A stretch of DNA of 64,000 bases, from contig NC_085094.1 in assembly GCF_963422355.1 (NCBI RefSeq), positions 4,938,070-5,002,069 of the forward strand. Direction: 5' to 3'. The notes below the pieces were generated by a model. That model saw only the letters and a list, made by a program, of their open reading frames with translations, made no database searches and was not told the origin of the DNA. Shown here one piece after another: positions 33,401-47,799 of this stretch; positions within the stretch are counted from its first letter, which is position 1, and every line of letters begins with the position of its first letter. Made by a program: the position numbers and the translations under genes. Source of the stretch: Corticium candelabrum. Lineage: Eukaryota; Porifera; Homoscleromorpha; Homosclerophorida; Plakinidae.

Positions 33401-36400
33401 CTATGGGATGGGACATCATCCTAACGACACTCGTGTCTCCAACTCAACAACAAGCCAAGTTTATAACACAACCGAGGCCGTCATCCCAAATCTCAAACCA
33501 TTTACAGTTTACACGGTTTGGATACAAGCCGTCAACATTGAAGGAAACAAGAGTCTTGTGGGTAACGCAACTCCTGGAAAAACATTTGAAACGTTGCAAA
33601 CAGGTAATAGTTGTATCTAACAGTTTCAGAAACTAACTGTCTGAATTCTTTGTGTATTACTGCCGCTTACATGTTGTCTGTACATTGTGTCTCTTGTGAT
33701 TGTTTAGAACCGAGCAATCCTAGAAATGTGAAAGTCGTAAACAGAACTGCCCTTTCTGTAAAAATTGTCTGGAAAATTCCATTTACACCCAATGGTCAAA
33801 TTGCCTACTATGATGTCAGCTATGGGATGGGAGATCTTTCTAATGACACTCGTGTCTCCAACTTAAAAACATTCCAAATTTATAACACAACCGAGGCCAT
33901 CCTTCAAACTCTCAAACCATTTACAGTTTACACGGTTTGGGTACAAGCTGTCAACATTGAGGGCATCAATCACCTCGTAGGCAACAAAAGTGTTGAGAAA
34001 ACATTTCAGACATTGAAAGCAGGTAGGTGGATATCATTGGTTGTACAACAGAATTCACTAATTTTTGTATTGCAATCTTCCATTTAGATTTCCTCGAGTT
34101 TCATCCATTGGTCAGTCATACAACTGTCAATTTCACAAAACCTATTCAACAGTACCAAGTCGGAGAAATGGCTCGACTCGTGGTCGGACAAACGCTAGTT
34201 CTCCATTGCAATGCGTCTGGCAGTCCCAGTCCAGCATATCAATGGAGTGTTCTTACAGAAGGCCTCACAGTCACAAAAGCAGACAATGTGGTCATAGAAG
34301 GCAATACTTTGACGATAACAAACGTGCAAGCCCAAAATGACAATGAATACCAGTGTACCGCAAACAATCAGTTTGGAAATATCACAAACAGCTCACTGGT
34401 CAAAGTGTATGGTAAGATTTGTATTGAGTAATTAATTACAAACTTTTACCATACACTCACATGAACGTTTATGTACAATGCCTTCACAGAATAAAGTCTT
34501 GGTTGTCTTGGAATTTTCTAATCTGCTCAAATGTGTTTGTTTTTATTGTTTATTTCTGTTTGACAGAGTCTGTTGATAAGCCATGTGCAATACCACGTCT
34601 CCTCAACAAGACAGACCGATCTCTTTCTCTTGAACTGTCTTGTCCACCCGGACATACAGCAGCCGATTACGATTGCAGCATCACTCAATACTCTGTTCGC
34701 TACCGAATCGCAAACATCAATTCCGAATTTTCAACACAGACTGTCCCATCGCCCATGCTAACAATTTCTAACCTTATACCATACACTGTATACGAGATCA
34801 ATGCACAAGCACAGTATCAGCATTCATATTGTACAAGCAAAAATGCTTCCTTCAGTCCATCTCTTACGACAAGGCTAAAACCCGAAGGTTATTTCTTAGT
34901 AACCTGTTGGGTGTAAGTGTAGTTGATATTAATTAGTTGTGTTGTTTTATGCACAGATCCAACTGCACCAAAGAGAATTCATGTGCCATTTCGGACAGCA
35001 AGGGCTGCTAAAGTTGCATGGAATTCAATAGTTTACACAAATGGGTCTGTTGTAGCTTACAAAGTCTACTACAGGGCATCACCTCATCAATTTTCATTGA
35101 CGAATTCCACTTCTATTATGCTTGATGGACTCAAACCGTTCACCCGATACTCTGTCAATGTCGTGGTTGTTGTGAAACCTAGAAATGCTAGTAACAGCTC
35201 AGAATATTTGGAGAGTCCAAGGAGTAATGACTATTCATTTATGACTCGTCAATCAAGTAAGACATTTATGTTACTGCTGCTTGCATGCTGTCTATACATT
35301 GTGTCGCTTGTGATTGTTTAGAACCCAGCAGGCCTAGAAATGAGAAAGTCGTAAACAGAACTGCCCTTTCTGCAAAAATTGTCTGGGAAATTCCATTTAC
35401 ACCCAATGGTCCAATTGCCTACTATGATGTCAGCTATGGGATGGGACATCATCCTAACGACACTCGTGTCTCCAACTCAACAACAAGCCAAGTTTATAAC
35501 ACAACCGAGGCCGTCATCCCAAATCTCAAACCATTTACAGTTTATACGGTTTGGATACAAGCCGTCAACATTGAAGGAAACAAGAGTCTTGTGGGTAACG
35601 CAACTCCTGGAAAAACATTTGAAACGTTGCAAACAGGTAATAGTTGTATCTAACAGTTTCAGAAACTAACTGTCTGAATTCTTTGTGTATTACTGCCGCT
35701 TACATGTTGTCTGTACATTGTGTCTCTTGTGATTGTTTAGAACCGAGCAATCCTAGAAATGTGAAAGTCGTAAACAGAACTGCCCTTTCTGTAAAAATTG
35801 TCTGGAAAATTCCATTTACACCCAATGGTCAAATTGCCTACTATAATGTCAGCTATGGGATGGGAGATCTTTCTAATGACACTCGTGTCTCCAACTTAAA
35901 AACATTCCAGATTTATAACACAACCAAGGCCATCCTTCAAACTCTCAAACCATTTACAGTCTATACAGTTTGGGTACAAGCTGTCAACGTTGAAGGAAAC
36001 AACAGTCTCGTGGGTGATGCAAGTGCAAGAAAAACATTTGTAACGTTGAAAGCAGGTGAGATTTGTATTTAACAGTTTCAGAAGCTGACTGTCTAAATCA
36101 TTTGTGTATACACAAATTGTAGCACCAACTCCACCTCAACATCTGCAAGTATCCCAAATACAAACAGATTCATTTAGGCTAACGTGGCAGCCTCCTGCCC
36201 ATCCCAATGGACTGATAACCTACTATGAAATTATGATTGCAGAAGGAAACATCAGTAATCCTTCGTATTACAAGGGGAAAGCAAACAGCACTGTCACAGG
36301 TAATAGTACAACATACACAATAGGTGGACTAATGCAACTGAGCCAGTACAGTGTATGGATAAAAGCCGTTAACATCAAAAATTCTCAATTTCTGAGAAGT

Positions 36401-39400
36401 GATCCTAGTTTAGTGGAAGTAGTTCAAACAATTGGAGAAAGTATACGTGAGACATAACAGTTTGCTTGTGTTAAAACTTTCTATATGTTGTATTTGTCTC
36501 GTTTAGATTTAGAGACCAGCCCTCCCCACAGTCTTCATTCTATCGTGACTAACGATTCAGCAACACTCACATGGCAGCCACCTCTCAATCCATCAATGCC
36601 AATCACATCATACACAGTCAAGCTATTCAATAGTCGACAAATGATTCAAGAAATGATTGCAAACAATACAAATGTCTCGTTTAACAACTTGCTCCCATTT
36701 ACCCAATACAGAGTAACAATCACTCCCATCGTATATGATGTATCGACCAGCTCTGCATCACTTAATTTCACAACAAAACAAAACAGTAAAACTATCCCTA
36801 TTTCTAATAAAACCGAATTTCTTATAGTTGTTGTTTAGCACTCAGTCCTCCCATCAATTTGGAAACTCAAGCCGTCCAATCAACGAACGCAACAATCAGT
36901 TGGTCTCCACCACCTCAAGCAAAATCCAACAATATCACATTGCAATACAAAGTATTTGCTCAAACTCGAAACGACTCCTTGCCGTCACAAGACAGCAAAA
37001 ACACCACCACAACAACAGAGACGTCAAAGACGCGAGTAACATTGCATCGATTGATTCCTTACACTACATACTACGTGTGGGTTGCAGCCATTAGAGATGA
37101 CGGTAAAGACTACGAGTTGATGAGCCATTTTGTTGGACCAATAAACTTTACAACACTCGCCAAAGGTAACTACGCATGTTGTGCTTGGAGATCTAACATT
37201 GCAATGCAATAACAGCATTCATTTATTGTCTCAGCCTCTTCACCTCCACAAAACGTTCATTATTCTAACGTCACTGCAACGTCAGTTTTTGTCATGTGGT
37301 CAAAACCAAAACACGTGTATGGCAAAATCTCTGTATATGAAGTGACACTGACTTCGTCTGACTTGTCGTCTCAAAGCAAAGTCGTGAATGTCAAAGCAGA
37401 GAGCAGCCCAGACCAGTCGACCACAATGACAGGTCTCAAACCCTGCACAAAATATTACATTGACATTAGCGCCGGCACTCGACATACGAGTTCAAAATCA
37501 AGTGTCATTCTATATAGTGATTCCAAAGTCGTTCATGCTCAAGTGAACTTCATCACTGATTGTCCAGGTAAAATAATCTATACATAGTACAGGGGTATGG
37601 AGTCCAGTTGGACCAGTCTGGGCATGGCCGCTAACCAGTTTTTGAAAACGCACTTTTGCCAGACTCTCAATGCCGTCAACTTCCGATTTAAGTGCATAGC
37701 CAACTGAATAAGTATATCATCAGGGCAGTAATTTGTGCGTACGGAGGGGTGTACCTAACACCTTTAATGGGTCATTTCAACATGCTCTAATCTAATGAGT
37801 CCATCCATGTATTAATTGGAAGACATTGGTCATATGCAAAGTATACATGTAATACTAATATACACTGTAGGGAAGGTAAGGAAAGGTAAGCATATTAAAT
37901 TTCAACACTAACTGATTAACAAGGTAATTTAATTAACACAGATATCCCGTATAAACTCCAGTTATTGAACAGAAACAACACAAAAATTCTGGGTAGTCTA
38001 CTGCCCATATGACCAAATCACGTTTCAAGATGTTGCTATGAAAAAAGTTTTAAAGAACAATTTCCATTAACGTTGATGTGGATCACACAACTGTAACATG
38101 TCAACAAACAATTAAAAAATCTACTGAGACTAGTTCGATAGGAAGCTGAAGACTTATTAGAACACAATACAGTAACTAGATTCATGAAGTGTATTTTACA
38201 GTAAGTGCTGATTGTCATATGTCTATATGTTTGTTTGCCTTTGTCTGCTTATTGATATTAAAGATATTTTAAATTTTGTAAACAAGAAAAAACTCTGATA
38301 ATAATATATGTCAAAAAATATTCAATAAAATAAATAAAGTTTTGACACTTATGTTATTAAAAATATCAATATAGTAAACACTAAAAATGTTTTGAGATGA
38401 CATCTTTGTTGCTTGGATATTATTTGGTTCCAATAGAATTTGAATGTTTTCACCATCTTTCTTGTATTGCAATCTTCCATTTAGATTTCCTCAAGTTTCA
38501 TCCATTGGTCAGTCATACAACTGTCAATTTCACAAAGCCTGTTCAACATTACCAAGTCGGAGAAACAGCTCGACTCGTGGTCGGACAAACGCTAGTTCTC
38601 CATTGTAATGTGTCTGGCAGTCCCAGTCCGACATATCAATGGAGTGTTCCTAGAAAAGGCCTCACAGTCACAAAAGCAGACAATGTGGTCAGAGATGGCA
38701 ATACTCTGACAATAACAAACGTGCAAGCCCAAAATGACAATGAATACCAGTGCACCGCTAGCAATCAGTTTGGAAAAATCACAAACAGCTCACTGGTCAC
38801 AGTGTACGGTAAGATTTGTATTGAGTAATAAAATACAAACTTGTACCATGAATATTTATGTACAATGCATTCAAAGAATAAACTTTTTGCTGTCTTGGAT
38901 TTTCTAATCTGCTCAAATGTGTTTGTTTTTATTGTTTATTTGCTGTTTGACAGAGTCTGTTGATGAGCCATGTGCAATACCACGTGAGCTCAACAAGACA
39001 GACAGATCTCTTTCTCTTGAACTGTCTTGTCCACCCGGACGTACAGCAGCCGATTACGATTGCAGCATCACTCAATACTCTGTTCGCTACCGAATCGCAA
39101 ACACCAATTCTGAATTTTCAACCGAGAATGTATTATTGCCCATGTTTACAATTTCTAACCTCATACCATACACTGAATATGAGATCAATGCACAAGCACA
39201 GTATAAGCATTCATATTGTACAAGCAAAAATGTTTCCTTCAGTCCATCTCTTACGACAAGGCTAAAACCCGAAGGTTAGTTTGTAGTAACCTGTTGGGTG
39301 TAAGTGTAGTTAACATTAATTGATTATGTTGTTTTATGCACAGATCCAAGAGCACCAATAGGAATTAATGTGCCATTTTGGACAGCAAGGGCTGCTAGAG

Positions 39401-42400
39401 TTGCATGGAATTCAACACTTTACACAAATGGGTCTGTGGTAGCTTACAAAGTCTACACGACATCACATGCTAAATTATTAAAGACGAATTTCACTTCTAT
39501 TATGCTTGATGGACTCAAACCGTTCACCCGATACTCTGTCAATGTCGTGGTTGTTGTAAAACCTAGAAATGCTAGTCAAACCTCAGAATATTTGGAGAGT
39601 CCAAGGAGTAATGACTATTCATTTATGACTCGTCAATCAAGTTAGACATTTATGTTACTGCCGCTTGCATGCTGTCTATACATAGTGTCTCTTGTGATTG
39701 TTTAGAACCCAGCAGGCCTAGAAATGTGAAAGTCGTACACAGAACTGCCCTTTCTGTAAAAATTGTCTGGGAAATTCCATCTAGACCCAATGGTCCAATT
39801 GCCTACTATGATGTCAGCTATGTGATGGGAGATCATTTTATTGACACTCGTGTCTCCAACTCAACAACAATCCAACTTGATAACACAACCGAGGCAATCA
39901 TCCAAAATCTCAAACCATTTACAGTTTACATGATTTGGGTACAAGCCGTCAACGTTGAAGGAAACAAAAGCCTCGTTGGTAACACAACTGCTGGAAAAAC
40001 ATTTGTAACGTTGCAAGCAGGTAACGTCTGTATTTAACAGTTTCAGAAACCGACTCTCTGAATCATTTGTGTATTACACAAAATTGTAGCACCAACTCCA
40101 CCTCAACATCTGCAAGTATCCCAAATACAAACAGATTCATTTAGGCTCACGTGGCAGCCTCCTGTCCATCCCAATGGACTGATAACCTACTATGAAATTA
40201 TGATTGCAGAAGGAAACGTCAGTGATCCTGCATATTACAAGGGGAAAGCAAACAGCACTGTCACAGGTAATAGTACAACATACACGGTAGGTGGACTAAC
40301 ACAATTGAGCCAGTACAGTGTATGGATAAAAGCTGTTAACATCAAAAATTCTCAATTTCTGAGAAGTGATCCTAGTTTAGTGGAAGTGGTTCAAACAATT
40401 GGAGAAAGCAAACGTGAGACATAACAGTTTGCTTTTGTTGCCACTTTCTATACGTTGTATTTGTCTCGTTTAGATTTAGAGACCGGCCCTCCCCACAGTC
40501 TTCATTCTATCGTGACTAACGATTCAGCAACACTCACATGGCAGCCACCTCTCAATCCATCAATGCCAATCACATCATACACAGTCGAGCTATTCAATAG
40601 TCGACAAATGATTCAAGAAACGATTGCAAACAATACAAATGTCTCGTTCAACAACTTGCTCCCATTTACCCAATACAGAGTAACAATCACTCCCATCGTA
40701 TATGATGTATGGACCAGCTCTGCATCACTTAATTTCACAACAAAACAAAACAGTAAAACTATCCCTATTTCTAATAAAACCGAATTTCTTATAGTTACTG
40801 TTTTAGCACTCAGTCCTCCCATCAATTTGGAAACTCAAGCCGTCCAATCAACGAACGCAACAATCAGTTGGTCTCCACCACCTCAAGCAAAATCCAACAA
40901 TATCACATTGCATTACAAAGTATTTGCTCAAACTCGAAACGACTCTTTGCCGTCACAAGACAGCAAAAACACCACCACAACAACAGAGACGTCAAAGACG
41001 CGAGTAACATTGCATCGATTGATTCCTTACAGTACATACTACGTGTGGGTTGCAGCCATTAGAGATGACGGTAAAGACTACGAGTTGATGAGCCATTTTG
41101 TTGGACCAATAAACTTTACAACACTCGCCAAAGGTAACTACGCATGTTGTGCTTGGAGATCTAACATTGCAATGCAATAACAGCATTCATTTATGTCTCA
41201 GCCTCTTCACCTCCACAAAATGTTCATTATTCTAACGTCACTGCAACGTCAGTTTTTGTCACGTGGTCAAAACCAAAACACGTGTATGGCGAAATCTCTG
41301 TATACCAAGTGACACTGACTTCGTCTGACTTGTTGTCTCAAAGCAAAGTCGTGAATGTCAAAGCAGAGAGCAGCCCAGACCAGTCGACCACAATGACAGG
41401 TCTCAAACCCTGCACAAAATATTACATTGACATTAGCGCCGGCACTCGACATACGAGTTCAAAATCAAGTGTCATTCTATACAGTGATTCCAACAAGGTT
41501 CATGCTCAAGTGAACTTCATCACTGATTGTCCAGGTAAAATAATCTATACATAGTACAGGGGTATGGAGTCCAGTTGGACCAGTCTGGGCATGGCCGCTA
41601 ACCAGTTTTTGAAAACGCACTTTTGCCAGACTCTCAATGCCGTCAACTTCCGATTTAAGTGCATAGCCAACTGAATAAGTATATCATCAGGGCAGTAATT
41701 TGTGCGTACGGAGGGGTGTACCTAACACCTTTAATGGGTCATTTCAACATGCTCTAATCTAATGAGTCCATCCATGTATTAATTGCCAGGTCTATTGGAA
41801 GACATTGGTCATATGCAGGGTATACATGTAATACTAATATACACTATAGGGAAGGTAAGGAAAGGTAAGCATATTAAATTTCAACACTAACTGATTAACA
41901 AGGTAATTTAATTAACACAGATATCCCGTATAAACTCCAGTTATTGAACAGAAACAACACAAAAATTCTGGGTAGTCTACTGCCCATATGACCAAATCAC
42001 GTTTCAAGATGTTGCTATGAAAAAAGTTTTAAAGAACAATTTCCATTAACGTTGATGTGGATCACACAACTGTAACATGTCAACAAACAATTAAAAAATC
42101 TACTGAGACTAGTTCGATAGGAAGCTGAAGACTTATTAGAACACAATACAGTAACTAGATTCATGAAGTGTATTTTACAGTAAGTGCTGATTGTCATATG
42201 TCTATATGTTTGTTTGCCTTTGTCTGCTTATTGATATTAAAGATATTTTAAATTTTGTAAACAAGAAAAAACTCTGATAATAATATATGTCAAAAAATAT
42301 TCAATAAAATAAATAAAGTTTTGACACTTATGTTATTAAAAAATATCAATATAGTAAACACTAAAAATGTTTTGAGATGACATCTTTGTTGCTTGGATAT

Positions 42401-45400
42401 TATTTGGTTCCAATAGAATTTGAATGTTTTCACCATCTTTCTTGTATTGCAATCTTCCATTTAGATTTCCTCAAGTTTCATCCATTGGTCAGTCATACAA
42501 CTGTCAATTTCACAAAGCCTGTTCAACATTACCAAGTCGGAGAAACAGCTCGACTCGTGGTCGGACAAACGCTAGTTCTCCATTGTAATGTGTCTGGCAG
42601 TCCCAGTCCAGCATATCAATGGAGTGTTCCTAGAAAAGGCCTCACAGTCACAAAAGCAGACAATGTGGTCAGAGATGGCAATACTCTGACAATAACAAAC
42701 GTGCAAGCCCAAAATGACAATGAATACCAGTGCACCGCTAGCAATCAGTTTGGAAAAATCACAAACAGCTCACTGGTCACAGTGTATGGTAAGATTTGTA
42801 TTGAGTAATAAAATACAAACTTGTACCATGAATATTTATGTACAATGCATTCAAAGAATAAACTTTTTGCTGTCTTGGATTTTCTAATCTGCTCAAATGT
42901 GTTTGTTTTTATTGTTTATTTGCTGTTTGACAGAGTCTGTTGATGAGCCATGTGCAATACCACGTGAGCTCAACAAGACAGACAGATCTCTTTCTCTTGA
43001 ACTGTCTTGTCCACCCGGACGTACAGCAGCCGATTACGATTGCAGCATCACTCAATACTCTGTTCGCTACCGAATCGCAAACACCAATTCTGAATTTTCA
43101 ACCGAGAATGTATTATTGCCCATGTTTACAATTTCTAACCTCATACCATACACTGAATACGAGATCAATGCACAAGCACAGTATAAGCATTCATATTGTA
43201 CAAGCAAAAATGTTTCCTTCAGTCCATCTCTTACGACAAGGCTAAAACCCGAAGGTTAGTTTGTAGTAACCTGTTGGGTGTAAGTGTAGTTAACATTAAT
43301 TGATTATGTTGTTTTATGCACAGATCCAAGAGCACCAATAGGAATTAATGTGCCATTTTGGACAGCAAGGGCTGCTAGAGTTGCATGGAATTCAACACTT
43401 TACACAAATGGGTCTGTGGTAGCTTACAAAGTCTACACGACATCACATGCTAAATTATTAAAGACGAATTTCACTTCTATTATGCTTGATGGACTCAAAC
43501 CGTTCACCCGATACTCTGTCAATGTCGTGGTTGTTGTAAAACCTAGAAATGCTAGTCAAACCTCAGAATATTTGGAGAGTCCAAGGAGTAATGACTATTC
43601 ATTTATGACTCGTCAATCAAGTTAGACATTTATGTTACTGCCGCTTGCATGCTGTCTATACATAGTGTCTCTTGTGATTGTTTAGAACCCAGCAGGCCTA
43701 GAAATGTGAAAGTCGTACACAGAACTGCCCTTTCTGTAAAAATTGTCTGGGAAATTCCATCTAGACCCAATGGTCCAATTGCCTACTATGATGTCAGCTA
43801 TGTGATGGGAGATCATTTTATTGACACTCGTGTCTCCAACTCAACAACAATCCAACTTGATAACACAACCGAGGCCATCATCCAAAATCTCAAACCATTT
43901 ACAGTTTACATGATTTGGGTACAAGCCGTCAACGTTGAAGGAAACAAAAGCCTCGTTGGTAACACAACTGCTGGAAAAACATTTGTAACGTTGCAAGCAG
44001 GTAACGTCTGTATTTAACAGTTTCAGAAACCGACTCTCTGAATCATTTGTGTATTACACAAAATTGTAGCACCAACTCCACCTCAACATCTGCAAGTATC
44101 CCAAATACAAACAGATTCATTTAGGCTCACGTGGCAGCCTCCTGTCCATCCCAATGGACTGATAACCTACTATGAAATTATGATTGCAGAAGGAAACGTC
44201 AGTGATCCTGCATATTACAAGGGGAAAGCAAACAGCACTGTCACAGGTAATAGTACAACATACACGGTAGGTGGACTAACACAATTGAGCCAGTACAGTG
44301 TATGGATAAAAGCTGTTAACATCAAAAATTCTCAATTTCTGAGAAGTGATCCTAGTTTAGTGGAAGTGGTTCAAACAATTGGAGAAAGCAAACGTGAGAC
44401 ATAACAGTTTGCTTTTGTTGCCACTTTCTATACGTTGTATTTGTCTCGTTTAGATTTAGAGACCAGCCCTCCCCACAGTCTTCATTCTATCGTGACTAAC
44501 GATTCAGCAACACTCACATGGCAGCCACCTCTCAATCCATCAATGCCAATCACATCATACACAGTCGAGTTATTCAATAGTCGACAAATGATTCAAGAAA
44601 CGATTGCAAACAATACAAATGTCTCGTTCAACAACTTGCTCCCATTTACCCAATACAGAGTAACAATCACTCCCATCGTATATGATGTATGGACCAGCTC
44701 TGCATCACTTAATTTCACAACAAAACAAAACAGTAAAACTATCCCTATTTCTAATAAAACCGAATTTCTTATAGTTACTGTTTTAGCACTCAGTCCTCCC
44801 ATCAATTTGGAAACTCAAGCCGTCCAATCAACGAACGCAACAATCAGTTGGTCTCCACCACCTCAAGCAAAATCCAACAATATCACATTGCATTACAAAG
44901 TATTTGCTCAAACTCGAAACGACTCTTTGCCGTCACAAGACAGCAAAAACACCACCACAACAACAGAGACGTCAAAGACGCGAGTAACATTGCATCGATT
45001 GATTCCTTACAGTATATACTACGTGTGGGTTGCAGCCATTAGAGATGACGGTAAAGACTACGAGTTGATGAGCCATTTTGTTGGACCAATAAACTTTACA
45101 ACACTCGCCAAAGGTAACTACGCATGTTGTGCTTGGAGATCTAACATTGCAATGCAATAACAGCATTCATTTATGTCTCAGCCTCTTCACCTCCACAAAA
45201 TGTTCATTATTCTAACGTCACTGCAACGTCCGTTTTTGTCATGTGGTCAAAACCAAAACACGTGTATGGCGAAATCTCTGTATACCAAGTGACACTGACT
45301 TCCTCTGACTTGTCATCTCAAATCAAAGTCGTGAATGTCAACACAGAGAGCAGCCCAAATCAGTCGACCACAATGACAGGTCTCAAACCCTACACGAAAT

Positions 45401-47611
45401 ATTACATTGAAATTAGCGCCGGCACTCGACATACGAGTTCAAAATCAATTGACATTCTATATAGTGATTCCAACGTCGTTGATGCTCAAGTGACCTTCAT
45501 CACTGATTGTCCAGGTAAAATAATCTATTCATAGTACAGGGGCATGGAGTCCAGTCAGACCAGACTGGGCATGGCTGCTAACCAGTTTTCAAAAATGCAC
45601 CTTTGCCAGACTCTCAATGGCATCAACTGCCGATTTAGTGTATAGCCAATTGACTAAGTATATCATCAGGGCAGTAACTTGTGCGTATGCAGGGGTGTAC
45701 CTAACACCATTAATGGGTCGGTTCTTTCAGTGCTCGATCTAGCGGACCTCCTGTCACTTCAACATGCTCTATTCTAATGAATGCATCCATGTATTAATTG
45801 CCAGGTTTATTGGAAGACATCAGTCATATGCAAAGTATACACGTAATACTAATATACACTGCACAGTACGTGCCAAGAAATCTCAGAGTCTAAATTTGCT
45901 TCCATCATTCTAACTATATCTAGAACATGCATGGGACCGAAGTCGGCACGTCAGAGGTACTTACAGCTTGTACATTTGGTGCAAATATTGCATGCATATT
46001 GATTAGATACAGAGGTAGGAGCAGACCTCTGACTGAAGTGGGTTGGTTCGTTCACATCCCTCAAAACCCCCAAAGGTGCCCGCTTGGTACGCTGTATACC
46101 TATACTAGCATGCCCTACACACGACTGGTTACCTTTGCTTCCTACGCCCTGATTATTAGTCTTCTACTGATGGCAAGAAATAAATGTGATATACCGTTTT
46201 TGCAGCTCCTTCGCCTCCTACTTTGCTTAACGCATCAACTGTTCGTTCTCATTCAGCATTGATTCACTGGAAACCACCAGAAAAGATGAACGGCAAGATA
46301 CAATTCTTCTACAATTTGACTCTCTTTAAAAAAGACTCTAATGCGACAAATGGAGAGGGATGGATGCTCATTCGCAATCATCGCATCGACAGCAGCACAC
46401 AGTACAAGCAGCTGCACAATCTCTCACCACACACTTGGTATAATGTTTCAGTAAGTGCAGTTAATGTTTGTGACAAATTAGAACTGAAGAGCACTATGAC
46501 TTCTACCACTTTCCTGACGGATGACGAAGGTATCTAGTATTGCAGTCCAACTACATCATCACGTGATCATTTTGTTTTAGAACCGACAGCTCCGTCCAAC
46601 TGCGATATTCATGAAATCGATGACACATTTGTCAGTTTGTCGTGGAATCCTGCTACTCGGTCTGATTTCAAAGTTGCATACTACGAAGTACGTGACATAT
46701 TCGATCAAATAGTTGCTAATGTCCGTCACCAAAACCATTACTGTTCAGGTCGACATACGGACAGAAGAACCTAACCATCAGCTTCAGAAAGTATACAGCC
46801 ACCATTTTAACGTGACCGGCTTGCATCCCTCCACGACCTACTACATAACAATTACTGCCGTCATGAACAGCAAAAACATTTCAACAGAAGAGTTATGCAA
46901 TTTTCAAGTCCAACCTCGTGCAAAAGATAACACACGTTAGAACTGCCGGCCTCATCTTTTGTATTAAAGGTTTTTGATTGACATCATTCTTTCCTACAGT
47001 GAACCCAATTCGGCTTGTTTTGTTTGTCAATACCACAGAGAATGAAAAGATGGTTGTTATTGCTGTCCCGTCTTCAAACAAACCCAACAATACAATCAAG
47101 TCAGTTTTAATTAACTATTTAATTACTTAATTATTAAATTAATTATCTATTACTTAATTATTTTATTATTATTAAATTAAATAATTAATTAAAATATAAA
47201 TTCACTAATAAATTAATTTTATTGTTATTATTTAATTAATAATTAATTTAATTACTTAATTATTTTAGTAGTCTGAAATTGTATGACAATATTGACAACT
47301 ACGTCTTGTCTAGATCCGTTCAAGTTACGATTATTGAACTAAAAGCGGGATTTTCCTGGTCAAAAGGTATGCCATTGCCTGAGTCTGGAGATGTCAGGGT
47401 TAGTCAAATGTATAATATGTCACTTGACATGTCTGGAAGTCATTTTACAATGGCGAACAATGATTCTCAACTCCCTATGCTCAAACCAAACACTTCTTAT
47501 ATCATTTATTTTCGCTGGACATCAAGTGAGGTCAGTTTGCTGTATATATTGATATAATAATTCATTAATTAAAGTGGTGCAATGCATCAATATTAATTTA
47601 TATATATTTTG

Positions 47612-47651
<40 letters not shown>

Positions 47652-47753
47652 CAGATAACACAGATAACACATATCCGCCCTAAGGACAGAAGCACAAAGA
47701 GTCTAAGTCATAATAATTAGGCAGATAGTCACTAATCAGTCTTGAATTATATA

Positions 47754-47799
<46 letters not shown>

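Noticed and set aside
37588..45160. A CRISPR-like or satellite array, because of the regular 3980-bp spacing
   Set aside because: The repeated units are spliced receptor exons with introns; there are only two near-identical copies and the context is eukaryotic.
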